DNA of 64,000 bases from Streptomyces orinoci. Its GTDB lineage: Bacteria > Actinomycetota > Actinomycetes > Streptomycetales > Streptomycetaceae. The position numbers were made by a program, and so were the translations under genes. Location of the stretch: NCBI RefSeq assembly GCF_003121295.1, contig NZ_PHNC01000031.1, positions 126,439 to 190,438 on the forward strand, read 5' to 3'. The notes under the pieces were generated by a model. That model did not search any database. It was given only the letters and a program-made list of their open reading frames with translations, and had not been told where the DNA came from. Below, piece after piece: positions 42,519-51,589 of the stretch. Numbering within the stretch: position 1 is the first letter of the stretch; every line of letters begins with the position of its first letter.

Positions 42519-43897
42519 CGGGCGCTCCCCGAACGGGCGTTGAGACAGGCGAGCAGGGTGCGGCCCTGGACATTGAGGTAATGACCATGCCGGACCAGGC
42601 TGGTGAGCTGGCCCGGAGTCACCCACGCATAACCGGGCGGGACCTCAAGACCGTCCTCGGCCTCCACCAGCAGATACCGGCTCTCCGCATTGAGGAAACG
42701 CCCGCCCTCCTCCGAGTGCACCGCCTCATACCAAGGCGTCGCCGACCGCACATAGTCCAGGAACAACGGCCGCTGCCCGACCGACAGCCGGGCGTAGTTG
42801 TCCGGGGTGTACTGCACCGTGGGCCCCAGCTCCACCGTGTCCAAAAACCCGCCCTCCACCCGGGCGTGCACCAGCACATGCAGCACCCCATCGAACTCCC
42901 GCGTCAAAAACGCGGTCACCCCCAGGCCCAGCGGCTCGAACAACGGCTGGGTCCAGCGAGTCACCTCACGGTTGCCCGCCTCCACCGACACCGCCACCAC
43001 CCGGAAAAACCGGCCCTCCTCATGCTCGATGGCATCCTCCCCGCGCTTCCAGCCCGGCAGACCCGCCAACGGCACCCGCTCCGCCCACACATCGTGCCGG
43101 GAACGCTCGGCGGTGAACCACGACAACAGCTCCGTATCGGAGCGCACCGCCCGCTGATCAGGGTCAGCAAAGGGCAGACAGGACAGCACCGTGCGCGCGT
43201 CCATGTTCACCACATTGTCCCGCCCCAGCAGTTCGGCGATCTGGCCCAGGGTCAGCCAGCAGAAGTCCTCCAGCAGCGGCACCTCCCCCACCGCCTCCAC
43301 CACCATGTTCCGATTGGACTTGCGCCAGAACCACGAACCATGCTCCGACTGCAGCACATCGGCCAGCACCCGGCCCCGCCCCGGCTCGATGAAGTACTCG
43401 ATGTACTTCACATCCGCACCCTGATGCACCTTGGTGTAATTGCTGCGCGTGGCCTGCACCGTGGGCGAGAGCTGCAACAGATTGCGGTTGCCCGGCTCCA
43501 TCTTGGCCTGCATCAAAAAGTGCAGCACCCCGTCGAACTCCTGGGCCAGGATGCCCAGAATGCCCACCTCGGGCTGCTTGATGATCGGCTGATGCCACTC
43601 CGGGAACGGAGCCATCCCACCGGCGACCCGCAGACCCTCCACCGTGAAGAACCGGCCACTGCGATGCACCAGGTTTCCCGTGCCCTCCTGGAACGACCAG
43701 CCCTCCAGCCCGGCAAAAGGAATCCGCTCCACCCGGAAGGCATTCGCCGCCCCCCGCCCCGCCAGCCAGGACGCGAACTCGGCGGTGCCTCCCTTGGTGG
43801 TGGCCGCCGAGAGCGCCAGGCGCTCCGGCAGGCGGGCGTCCACCCGCGGTCGCGGAGTGAGGCCGGTGGTGGAGGGCCCGGCAAGCTTGGCCGACAT
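42515..43897 (-). CDS. NDP-hexose 2,3-dehydratase
   Basis: A 460-aa enzyme of the TylCVI/SpnO/EvaA family, which removes water from NDP-4-keto-6-deoxyhexose to start C2 deoxygenation. It is an internal duplication. Each half has a dinucleotide-like block, VGILGILAQEFDGVLHFLMQ in the first and LGVTAFLTREFDGVLHVLVH in the second, followed by PTVQATRSNYTKV or PTVQYTPDNYARL. It is co-translated with the ketoreductase. The 222-bp upstream region is shared with the divergent AfsA-like gene, so both may answer to a butyrolactone receptor. Confidence 0.93.
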   Translation of the reverse strand: MSAKLAGPSTTGLTPRPRVDARLPERLALSAATTKGGTAEFASWLAGRGAANAFRVERIPFAGLEGWSFQEGTGNLVHRSGRFFTVEGLRVAGGMAPFPEWHQPIIKQPEVGILGILAQEFDGVLHFLMQAKMEPGNRNLLQLSPTVQATRSNYTKVHQGADVKYIEYFIEPGRGRVLADVLQSEHGSWFWRKSNRNMVVEAVGEVPLLEDFCWLTLGQIAELLGRDNVVNMDARTVLSCLPFADPDQRAVRSDTELLSWFTAERSRHDVWAERVPLAGLPGWKRGEDAIEHEEGRFFRVVAVSVEAGNREVTRWTQPLFEPLGLGVTAFLTREFDGVLHVLVHARVEGGFLDTVELGPTVQYTPDNYARLSVGQRPLFLDYVRSATPWYEAVHSEEGGRFLNAESRYLLVEAEDGLEVPPGYAWVTPGQLTSLVRHGHYLNVQGRTLLACLNARSGSAR

Positions 43898-44046
43898 CTG
43901 CTGACTCCCTGGACTCGGTTGCTTCCGTCCGTCACTGCGTGGGTCTCACACCACACTTGAGTGACGAACGAGTCAGTGTCCAGATGCGCGGCGAAGACGG
44001 ATCATGAATGGCGGAAAATGCCACGGACCTTGAGTGGCAAACCGGC

Positions 44047-44058
44047 AGATACGTATCT
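44047..44058. promoter_or_regulatory. Perfect 12-bp palindrome, candidate autoregulatory element
   Basis: AGATACGTATCT is a perfect palindrome between the divergent dehydratase and AfsA-like genes, 62 bases before the AfsA-like ATG. With the adjacent AAACCGGC it resembles AREs bound by ArpA/ScbR-type receptors. The match is by eye only. Confidence 0.45.
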
Positions 44059-44119
44059 TTACAGCACGGCCGACCGGCCACGCTGCAGGTGATCCGATCA
44101 GCGTTCCGTTGGGGGAGCA

Positions 44120-45076
44120 ATGTCCAGGAGCCGTACCTCCGTTGAGCCCGTCCGGCCGGCCGGCCGACTGCCCGTACCGCGTCTGACCACCACCGTGCCC
44201 AGGGAGTTCGTCCACCGGGCCGCGGTGGCCGAGGTGTTGCTGACGGGCTGGAGACGGCTGGGCGAGAACCGTTTTGCGGTGAGCGCCCAATGGCCGCGCG
44301 GGCACAGCTTTTTCACGCCGGTGCTGGGCACCCAGCACGATCCGATGCTGATAGCGGAGACGGTGCGGCAGGTCGGCTCGCTGCTCTCGCACGCGGAGTT
44401 CGGGGTGCCGCTGGACTACCGGTTCGTCATGTGGCACCTGGACTACCGCAGCCACCCCGAGCATCTGGCGGTCGGCTGGTCACCGGCCGAGCTGGAGCTG
44501 CTGGTGGACTGCTCGCGGATCCGATGGCATGGGGATTCCTTCGCCGGGATGCACTATGACGTGGTGATCCGCCGGGACGGCGCGGTGGCCGCCACCGGCA
44601 GCGCCTCGCTGAGCTGCACCTCGCCCAAGGTCTACCGGCGGCTGCGCGGCGCCCGGCAGGTGCGGCCGCCGGCCGATCTGGGCTCCCCGGTCTATCCCCG
44701 CCATGTGGGCCGGGCCTCGGCCTTCGATGTGGTGCTCTCCACGGCGGACGGTGCCGCGCCGCCGGGGCGCTGGCGACTGCGGGCCGATGTACGGCATCCG
44801 ATCCTCTTCGACCACCCGGTCGATCACATCCCCGGCATGGTGCTGCTGGAGGCCGCCCGCCAGGCGGTGCTCGCCCTCGATCCCGCGGCCCCCGTCTGCC
44901 CGGTCGCGCTCAGCAGCTCCTTCCACCGGTATGCGGAGCTGAGCAGCCCATGCTGGATCGAGGCCGAGCGGGGCCCGGCGGACGCGTCCGGGGCGTGCGA
45001 CACGCGGGTCACCGGCCGCCAGGACGGGGAGTTGCTGTTCTCCTGCGCGATTACCTCGATGCGCCGTTCCGAATAG
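44120..45076 (+). CDS. AfsA/ScbA-family gamma-butyrolactone biosynthesis protein
   Basis: A 318-aa protein with two AfsA hot-dog repeats. The first contains VPREFVHRAAVAEVLLTGWR and a QHDPMLIAETVRQVGSLLSH helix. The second has VDHIPGMVLLEAARQAVLAL. AfsA enzymes join a beta-ketoacyl chain from ACP to dihydroxyacetone phosphate, giving the precursor of A-factor-like signals. ATG 44120 follows GGGGGAG. No butyrolactone receptor gene is adjacent. The divergent deoxysugar pair suggests a secondary-metabolism context. Confidence 0.9.
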   Translation: MSRSRTSVEPVRPAGRLPVPRLTTTVPREFVHRAAVAEVLLTGWRRLGENRFAVSAQWPRGHSFFTPVLGTQHDPMLIAETVRQVGSLLSHAEFGVPLDYRFVMWHLDYRSHPEHLAVGWSPAELELLVDCSRIRWHGDSFAGMHYDVVIRRDGAVAATGSASLSCTSPKVYRRLRGARQVRPPADLGSPVYPRHVGRASAFDVVLSTADGAAPPGRWRLRADVRHPILFDHPVDHIPGMVLLEAARQAVLALDPAAPVCPVALSSSFHRYAELSSPCWIEAERGPADASGACDTRVTGRQDGELLFSCAITSMRRSE

Positions 45077-45091
45077 GACCTGGACAAGCCC

Positions 45092-45190
45092 TTAGGGACG
45101 AATATTGCCGATCAAGTAGCAGACAATCGCGATCACAATGAGCGTCAGAACGACAACTGTCTTTCTCTCCTTGCGCGACATGGATTCCAT
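45092..45190 (-). CDS. Tiny single-helix membrane protein, 32 aa
   Basis: ATG 45190 follows GGAGACGTG and opens a 32-codon frame: basic start (MSRKERK after the second Met), then the hydrophobic helix TVVVLTLIVIAIVCYLIG and the tail NIRP. The DNA here is lower in GC than the neighbours. It lies convergent to the AfsA-like gene. A second in-frame ATG at 45181 would give 29 aa. The function is unknown. Confidence 0.5.
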   Translation of the reverse strand: MESMSRKERKTVVVLTLIVIAIVCYLIGNIRP

Positions 45191-45409
45191 CACGTCTCCC
45201 AGACGACCATCCGATGGGTCGGACTGCCTGGCCTGGAAACTACCCGCGATCAGGTGGTGACACTACGGATCGATCGAAAGTCTGAGGTTGACTTGAGGTT
45301 GATTGCCAAACGGCGCGGCGCCGGGGGAATTTGACCGGATGACGTCCCGTCCGGGTTCTCATGCCGCAATACCCCCGACGCTTCCGCTCTCGGTCGTTAT
45401 GGTCGCCCC

Positions 45410-46486
45410 GTGACTCTCAGTCTCACCGGCACCGCGTTCTTCGCTCTGCTGGTCGCGGTGACCGTGCTGGCCGTGCTGGCCACGCTGCTGCTCTGGGCCC
45501 GGATTCCCGGCCCCCGGCCGCTGCGCTGGCTGGGACGGGTGTTGCTGATCGGCCTGTGCCAGGTGACCGCGATCTGTGTGGTGGCCGTATGGATCAACAC
45601 CAGTTATGGGCTCTACGCCTCCTGGGAGGACCTGCTCGGCCGGGACGGGGACACCGCCGGGCCGGTGTCCATGCCGGGCCCGCCGGCCCAGCGGGCCAAG
45701 TTCACCAAGGGGGACAACGGGCTGCGCGAGACCTACTTCCATGGGGCGCGCTCCTCGCTCTCCGGGCAGGTGATGGTCTGGACGCCCCCGCAGTACGACG
45801 ACCCGCGCTATCGCAAGACCGGCTTTCCGGTGGTGATGCTGCTGCACGGGGTGCCCGGCTCCCCCCAGTCCTGGCTGGAGCAGGGCAAGATGCCGGGCTC
45901 CTACCGCAAATTGCTGCGCGAGGGAACGACCCGGCCGTTCATCCTGGCGGTGCCGATCATCAATCCCGGTGGGGTGGACACCGCTTGCTCCGATATTCGC
46001 GGTCGCAAGGTGGCCACCTGGCTGGCCTCCGATGTCCCGGATCTGGTGCGGCACCATTTCCGCACGGCACACGGCCCCGGTTCCTGGGCGACGCTGGGGA
46101 TTTCCACCGGCGGATTCTGTGCCGCGAAGTTGCCGCTGCAATTCCCCAAGGTTTTCAGTGCCGGGGCGGCGCTGGATCCCGACCCGCTCAACGGAGACGG
46201 CGGGGCCATCACCGACCAGGAACTTCGCAAACGCAACAGCCCCATCTGGCTGGTGCGGCACACCCAGGCCAATGTGGCTTTGTTTATGGCCACTTCACGG
46301 CAGGACCGGGACAGCCCGCCCCGCTATATCGAGGATTTCCAGCGGGAGGCGGTGGGCAGCCAAGTGCGGCTGCGCACCATGCTGCTGGACCGGGGCGGGC
46401 ACAACTACCGCACCTGGGTCACCCTTTACCCGGCGGCCTTCGCCTGGCTCGCCGAGCAGCTGCCCGGCGGGCCCCCGGCGGGCTGA
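45410..46486 (+). CDS. Membrane-anchored esterase-family alpha/beta hydrolase (copy A)
   Basis: A 358-aa protein with two N-terminal helices and an extracytoplasmic esterase-D/mycolyltransferase-like domain (PF00756 type). It shows VVMLLHGVPGSPQSWLEQGK, the nucleophile elbow WATLGISTGGFCA with the catalytic Ser, and the His in DRGGHNYRTW. The family includes acyl esterases and mycolyltransferases that act at the cell envelope. GTG 45410 lacks a good ribosome site. It is convergent with a diverged paralogue 46 bases away. Confidence 0.8.
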   Translation: MTLSLTGTAFFALLVAVTVLAVLATLLLWARIPGPRPLRWLGRVLLIGLCQVTAICVVAVWINTSYGLYASWEDLLGRDGDTAGPVSMPGPPAQRAKFTKGDNGLRETYFHGARSSLSGQVMVWTPPQYDDPRYRKTGFPVVMLLHGVPGSPQSWLEQGKMPGSYRKLLREGTTRPFILAVPIINPGGVDTACSDIRGRKVATWLASDVPDLVRHHFRTAHGPGSWATLGISTGGFCAAKLPLQFPKVFSAGAALDPDPLNGDGGAITDQELRKRNSPIWLVRHTQANVALFMATSRQDRDSPPRYIEDFQREAVGSQVRLRTMLLDRGGHNYRTWVTLYPAAFAWLAEQLPGGPPAG

Positions 46487-46532
46487 GCCACGCCGGCAGT
46501 CACGCCGACAGTCACGCCGGCCGCCGCGCGGG

Positions 46533-47729
46533 CTACTTCTTCTTGGGCGCGTCCTGCGCATCCTGCGGGAAGGTGAGCTGCTGGCTCATCCAGGTCATCA
46601 CCGGGGCGATCTCCCGCCGCCAGGTGGAGAAGTGGTGGCTGCCCTCGGGCAGGATGATGGTCGCCGCCTTCATCGGGTCCTTGACCGCCTTGAGGAACTT
46701 CTGGGTGGCGTCGAAGTTCTTCTCGCCATGGCGGCTGGAGGTGACCAGCACCGAGACCCGGGGCGCCGGCTTGTTCTGCAGCCGCCACATCAGGTCGTGC
46801 TCCCGCTTGTTCTGCTTGCCCTGCTCCCCGGAGCCGAAGAGGTTGCCGGTGGCGATGTCGTTGTCCAGCTTGTAGTCGCCGGACAGCGCCGCTGCCGCCG
46901 GGTAGACCTCGGGCGCCCGCATGGCCAGCTCCAGCGAGCAGGTGCCGCCGGAGGAGTAGCCCAGCACACCCCAGGCGGTGGCGTCATGGCCCACCCGGTA
47001 GGCGCTGCGCAGCGCCTCCGGCAGGTCCTTGGTGAAGAAGGTCTCGGCCTGCGGCCCGCCGGGGACGTCCACACATTCGGTGTCCCGGGGCTGGGCGATG
47101 GTCGGGGAGAGCATCACCACGATGGTGGGCTGCATCTTGTTGTCGGCCAGCAGCTTGGCGGCGGTCTCCGGCACCTTGAGGTGCTGGGCCACGCTCTTGC
47201 GGCCACCCGGGTAGCCGCTGATGACCACCATCACCGGGAAGCGGGCCCGCTGGTACTGCGGCTGGAAGTACTGCGGGGGCAGATAGACATAGGCCGGGTT
47301 GACCGCCTGGGAGCGCCGCCCGACGATGCGTACCGAGTCCACCCGGCCGGTCTTGGCCTCCGGCCCGCGCGGGATCCCGCCGACATGGCTCAGGCCCTCG
47401 TCGCCGGTCGGCTGGACCAGGCCGTTCTTGGACTCGTTGACCATGGCCGCGGGACCGTTGGCCGGCACCTGTTCGTAGACATTGACCGGTGCCTTGTCCA
47501 CCCGGCCCAGCAGCTGGTTCCAGGTGCCGAAGAAGCCAAGGCTGGAGTTGACGGCCAGCAGCACGGTGGTGATGATCATCAGCTGGGTGAGCAGGATGGC
47601 GCCCAGCCTGCCGAGGACGGACAGCAGGTTGCGCTTGGCCAGTCGCGGCCACACCCACACCATGAGTGCCACACACAACACGGCGGCGAAGCCCACCGTG
47701 TACACCAGTGACCTGCTGGTCAGGCCCAT
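46533..47729 (-). CDS. Membrane-anchored esterase-family alpha/beta hydrolase (copy B)
   Basis: A 398-aa paralogue of the convergent gene. Two helices at the N-terminus are followed by PVMVVISGYPGGRKSVAQHL, the nucleophile elbow WGVLGYSSGGTCSLELAM and the His in LPEGSHHFSTWRREI. It ends in a basic KKK tail. The active site faces outward, so the substrate is probably an envelope lipid, glycan ester or exogenous ester. ATG 47729 is used; the open frame continues far upstream without coding character. Confidence 0.82.
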   Translation of the reverse strand: MGLTSRSLVYTVGFAAVLCVALMVWVWPRLAKRNLLSVLGRLGAILLTQLMIITTVLLAVNSSLGFFGTWNQLLGRVDKAPVNVYEQVPANGPAAMVNESKNGLVQPTGDEGLSHVGGIPRGPEAKTGRVDSVRIVGRRSQAVNPAYVYLPPQYFQPQYQRARFPVMVVISGYPGGRKSVAQHLKVPETAAKLLADNKMQPTIVVMLSPTIAQPRDTECVDVPGGPQAETFFTKDLPEALRSAYRVGHDATAWGVLGYSSGGTCSLELAMRAPEVYPAAAALSGDYKLDNDIATGNLFGSGEQGKQNKREHDLMWRLQNKPAPRVSVLVTSSRHGEKNFDATQKFLKAVKDPMKAATIILPEGSHHFSTWRREIAPVMTWMSQQLTFPQDAQDAPKKK

Positions 47730-48017
47730 GTGTTTCTCACTCCCTGCCACCCCGTGGTGGGCATCCGCGTTCGACTGAACGGCCCGGTCACCGGATAAGA
47801 GGCGGGAACCGGTGGCCAGGGTTGCCCTGTTTTCTTTTCTTCCCCGGCTCTTGTCCTGGCCGCTTCCTGGGCTTGTCCCGCCGTTCCCCGCCCGGAAACG
47901 CCGCGCCGGGCACCGTTCGACAGGCCGTACGGGCTGGTCGAACGCGCTCTTCCGCCGGATGGTGGTGACACGGCCGCACGGGGCGGGCCGGGGCAGCGGC
48001 GAAGGTGGCGAGCAGGA
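47730..48017. other. 288-bp intergenic stretch
   Basis: The space between the divergent hydrolase and carotenoid-oxygenase genes has no supported ORF, RNA or strong hairpin. It should hold both promoters. Confidence 0.5.
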
Positions 48018-49382
48018 ATGACCGAGGACCAGTCGAAGACGGCCAATCCCTACCTCGGCGGACTGTTCGCCCCGGCCCGGGAGGAGATCACCGCCATGGA
48101 CCTGCCGGTCACCGGCCGGGTCCCGGACGCGCTGCGCGGCCGCTATCTGCGCAACGGCCCCAATCCGCTGCGGGTGGACGACCCGGCCGGCCATCTGTGG
48201 TTCAGCGGCGAGGGCATGGTGCACGGGGTACGGCTGCGCGACGGCCGGGCCGCCTGGTACCGCAACCGCTGGGTGCGCTCGGACGAGGTGGCCCGGCAGC
48301 TGGGCGAGAAGGTGCTGCACGGGCCGCGCCATCTGGGCATGGACTTCGCGCCCAACACCCATGTCCAGGAGTTCGCCGGGCATCTGCTGGCGCTGGTGGA
48401 GGGCGGCTCGCTGCCCTATGAGCTGGACCCGGACCTCTATACGGTGGGCCCCTTCGACTTCCATGGCACCCTGCCCGGCGGGCTGGCCGCGCATACCGTG
48501 ATCGACCCCCGCTCCGGGGAGCTGCACACCGTGGCGTACTGCCCGGCCTGGAGCTATGTCCAGTATCTGGTGGCCGCCACCGACGGCCGGGTGCGCCGCT
48601 GTGTGGAGATCCCGGTCGAGGGCCGGCCGATGATGCATGACTTCTCGCTCACCGAGCACCATGTGCTGCTCTATGACCTGCCGGTGGCCTTCGCCGCCGG
48701 CTGGGGCTCGCCGCCGGCCTTCCGCTGGGACCCCCGGCGCCCGGCCCGGCTGGGCCTGCTGCCCAGGGAGGGCGGGGCGGGGCGGGTGCGCTGGCTGGAG
48801 ATCGAGCCCTGCTATGTCTTCCACGCCATGAACGCCCATGAGCGGGACGGGCTGATCACCGTGCACCTGGTCCGCTACGACCGCTTCTTCGACCTCACCC
48901 GGCCCGCCCCGTTCCGGCAGCCGGCCTATCTGGAGCGGTGGACGGTGGCCACGGCCGATGGGACCGTACGGCGCCTGGAGCTGGACGAGCGCCCGGTGGA
49001 GTTCCCACGGGTGGACCCGCGCCGGCTCACCCTGCCGCACCGCTTCGGCTACGCGGTGCACCAGCCGGCGGGCGAGGAGCGCACCGGCTTCGGCACCGGC
49101 CTGCTCAAATACGACCTTGAGCGGGGCACCGCCGAGGAGTTCCCGGTGCCGCCGGGCGGTGACATCGGCGAGGGCGTCTTCGTCCCGGCCGGGCCCGGGG
49201 CGGCGGAGGACGAGGGCTGGGTGCTGGCCTTCGCCTACGATCCCCGGCGGGCGGCCACCGATCTGCTGGTGCTGGCCGCCCAGGACTTCACCGCCGGACC
49301 GGTGGCCCGGATCCATCTGCCGGTACGGGTGCCGGTGGGCGCCCATGGCAACTGGATCCCGGACCAGCCGCCGGGGCCGTAG
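48018..49382 (+). CDS. Carotenoid oxygenase family protein
   Basis: A 454-aa non-heme iron enzyme with the beta-propeller pattern of carotenoid cleavage dioxygenases. Motifs include LRGRYLRNGPNPL, four iron-ligand His regions (GGLAAHTVID, GRPMMHDFSLT, CYVFHAMNAHE and VGAHGNWIPD) and the glycine-rich HLWFSGEGMVHGV. It would cleave a carotenoid or stilbene/lignostilbene double bond. No carotenoid biosynthesis genes lie in the window. ATG 48018 follows a weak GGCGAGCAGGA site. Confidence 0.92.
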   Translation: MTEDQSKTANPYLGGLFAPAREEITAMDLPVTGRVPDALRGRYLRNGPNPLRVDDPAGHLWFSGEGMVHGVRLRDGRAAWYRNRWVRSDEVARQLGEKVLHGPRHLGMDFAPNTHVQEFAGHLLALVEGGSLPYELDPDLYTVGPFDFHGTLPGGLAAHTVIDPRSGELHTVAYCPAWSYVQYLVAATDGRVRRCVEIPVEGRPMMHDFSLTEHHVLLYDLPVAFAAGWGSPPAFRWDPRRPARLGLLPREGGAGRVRWLEIEPCYVFHAMNAHERDGLITVHLVRYDRFFDLTRPAPFRQPAYLERWTVATADGTVRRLELDERPVEFPRVDPRRLTLPHRFGYAVHQPAGEERTGFGTGLLKYDLERGTAEEFPVPPGGDIGEGVFVPAGPGAAEDEGWVLAFAYDPRRAATDLLVLAAQDFTAGPVARIHLPVRVPVGAHGNWIPDQPPGP

Positions 49383-49530
49383 ACAGGGGGCAGGAGCGGA
49401 GTCCGGCGGCCATAACACGGGCCGGTGAGGGCATGTACCTGACGGAGCGTTAGCGATAGCCTGCATACAAACAACGGGCATTTCGCCTCATCACCTAACA
49501 AATCCCTCGCTCCACAGACAAGGAATTCTC

Positions 49531-50586
49531 ATGGGCCTTCGCAGCCTGCTGCGGACCGCGTTCGGCCGGGCCAGGACGGACGAGCAACAGGAACCCGACC
49601 TGCCCCAGCAGAGCACCGGTTCCCCGGCCGCCCCACCCCCCGTCTCGGTGCCCGCCCAGCCCACCGGTGACCGCATCCCCGACCCCGGACCGCTGGAGCC
49701 CACCCCCAGCCCGGCACCGGGCGAGCCGGTGCCGGAGCCCGAGCCCCGGCCCCGTCCCATGCCAGAACCGCAGCCCATGCCGGAACCCCAGCCCATGCCC
49801 GAACCGGACGGCCCCGGCCCGGTCCCCGAACCGTCCCCCTCCCCGGAGCCGGAGCCCTCGCCCGCCGGAGCGGCGATCAGCCTGGAGAAGGTGCGCTCCA
49901 CCGCCCCCGGCCTGGTCAGCCTCTACAAGTCGGCGGGCGTCTCACTGCACAAGCAGGGGCTGGCCGGCCAGCGGGCCGCGGTCTATCTGGTGCTGGACCG
50001 GTCCGGCTCGATGCGCGAGTACTACAAGAACGGCAGCGTCCAGCATCTGGCCGAGCAGGTCCTGGGCCTGTCCGCCAACCTCGACGACGACGGCACCGTG
50101 CCCGTGGTCTTCTTCTCCACCGAGGTGGACGGCATCGCCGACCTGGACCTGACCAACTACGCCGGCCGCATCCAGCAACTCCACGAGTCCTATGGGCACA
50201 TGGGGCGCACCAACTACGCGGCCGCCATGCGGGCGGTGATCGAGCACTACCGCGGCTGCGGGGCCACCGACCCGGCCTTTGTGGTCTTCCAGACCGACGG
50301 CGGGCCGGTCAGCAAGGCCCAGGCCGAGCAGGTGCTGTGCGAGGCGGCCGGGCTGCCGCTGTTCTGGCAGTTCGTGGCCTTCGGCGAACCCGGCAGCAAG
50401 GGCTTCGACTTCCTGCGCTCGCTGAAGTCGCTTCCGGTGCCGGAGCGGCGGGCGGTGGACAACGCCGGCTTCTTCCACGCCGGGCGCGACCCGCACACCA
50501 TCGCCGACGACCGGCTCTACCAGGAGCTGACCGCCCACTTCCCGGCCTGGCTCAGCGCGGCCCGCGCGGCCGGGATCGTCCGCTAG
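49531..50586 (+). CDS. VWA-domain protein, TerF-like
   Basis: A 351-aa protein. Residues 20-110 are a Pro/Glu/Met-rich disordered stretch with PEPQPM repeats. The C-terminal von Willebrand A domain has the MIDAS motif LVLDRSGSMREYY, a Thr in GHMGRTNYAAAM and an Asp in FVVFQTDGGPVS. The pattern matches the vWA-TerF family linked to tellurite resistance and stress (ter) systems, where it organises protein partners. ATG 49531 follows AAGGAA. Its last 35 bases overlap the convergent histidine kinase gene. Confidence 0.85.
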   Translation: MGLRSLLRTAFGRARTDEQQEPDLPQQSTGSPAAPPPVSVPAQPTGDRIPDPGPLEPTPSPAPGEPVPEPEPRPRPMPEPQPMPEPQPMPEPDGPGPVPEPSPSPEPEPSPAGAAISLEKVRSTAPGLVSLYKSAGVSLHKQGLAGQRAAVYLVLDRSGSMREYYKNGSVQHLAEQVLGLSANLDDDGTVPVVFFSTEVDGIADLDLTNYAGRIQQLHESYGHMGRTNYAAAMRAVIEHYRGCGATDPAFVVFQTDGGPVSKAQAEQVLCEAAGLPLFWQFVAFGEPGSKGFDFLRSLKSLPVPERRAVDNAGFFHAGRDPHTIADDRLYQELTAHFPAWLSAARAAGIVR

Positions 50587-51589
50587 CGCCGCCGCGCGGC
50601 AGTTCCACGGTCACCCGCAGGCCGCCCCCGGCCGCATTGGGGGCGGCCTTGACCGTGCCGCCGTGGGCCCGCGCGATGGACCGCACTATGGACAGGCCCA
50701 GCCCGGCGCCACCGCCCAGCCGGTCCCGTCCCTCACCGCGCCGGAACGGCTCGAACAGCGCGGGCACTTCGGCCGCCGGCACCTCCGGCCCGGTGTTGAC
50801 CACCGTCAACCTCCCCGGCTCCACGGCCACTTGGACCGACCCACCCGGACGGTTGTAACTCACCCCATTACGCAGCAGGTTCCCCGCCAGCTGGGCCAGC
50901 AGCACCCGGTTGCCGCTGACCGGAGCGGGCACGGTGCGCACCGCGATCCGTACCCCCTCCCGGGCCGCCCGCCCGGCGACCGCCGCCACCTCCTCGGTGA
51001 CCACCTCCGCCAGATCCGTCAACTCCCGCTTCTCCAGCCCGCGTTCGCTGTTGGCCAGCACCAGCAGCCCGTCGATCAGCCGCTCCGACTTGCGGTTGGC
51101 GGCCAGCAGCAGTGCCTTGGTACGGGCCAGCTCCTCGGCGGAGGGCTCGCCCTCCAGCCCCACCTGGATGGCCGCCCGCTGGGTGGCCAGCGGAGTGCGC
51201 AGCTCATGCGAGGCATTGGCGATAAACCGGCGCTGGCTGTCCAGGGCCCCCTGCACCGGGCTGAGGAACCGGCCCGCCGTCCACCAGCCGACGCCCACCG
51301 CCAGCAGGGCGGTGGCCAGCAGCGCCCCCGCCGACCAGACGGTCAGCTCCCGGGAGGCCGCCGCGCTGACGTCCCCCGACACCCGGTAGACCTCGGTCCG
51401 GCTGAGCGCCCCGCCCCGTACCGCCTCCTGCACCGGCAGGGCGGTACGGGCGATCACCGCCGCCCGTTCCTCGGTGCCCTCCCGCGACAGCACGTTCACC
51501 GTCACCAGCAGGGCCGTACCCAGCACCAGGAAGATCGCCCCAAAGGCCACCGCGATCCTGGTCCGCGCCGCGATCACCGGCCGCTTCAC
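50552..51589 (-). CDS. Membrane sensor histidine kinase
   Basis: A 345-aa kinase with two helices (about residues 11-33 and 85-103) flanking a short outer loop. A HAMP-like linker precedes His128 in IANASHELRTPLA. The ATPase part has LLRNGVSYNRPGG, VVNTGPEVP and GAGLGLSIV. GTG 51589 overlaps the response-regulator stop (GTGA), so the two are co-translated. Confidence 0.92.
   Translation of the reverse strand: MKRPVIAARTRIAVAFGAIFLVLGTALLVTVNVLSREGTEERAAVIARTALPVQEAVRGGALSRTEVYRVSGDVSAAASRELTVWSAGALLATALLAVGVGWWTAGRFLSPVQGALDSQRRFIANASHELRTPLATQRAAIQVGLEGEPSAEELARTKALLLAANRKSERLIDGLLVLANSERGLEKRELTDLAEVVTEEVAAVAGRAAREGVRIAVRTVPAPVSGNRVLLAQLAGNLLRNGVSYNRPGGSVQVAVEPGRLTVVNTGPEVPAAEVPALFEPFRRGEGRDRLGGGAGLGLSIVRSIARAHGGTVKAAPNAAGGGLRVTVELPRGGASGRSRPRGPR

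Noticed and set aside
46533..49481. 982-aa version of the esterase-family gene
   Set aside because: The extension is antisense to the carotenoid oxygenase gene; the membrane anchor begins at 47729.
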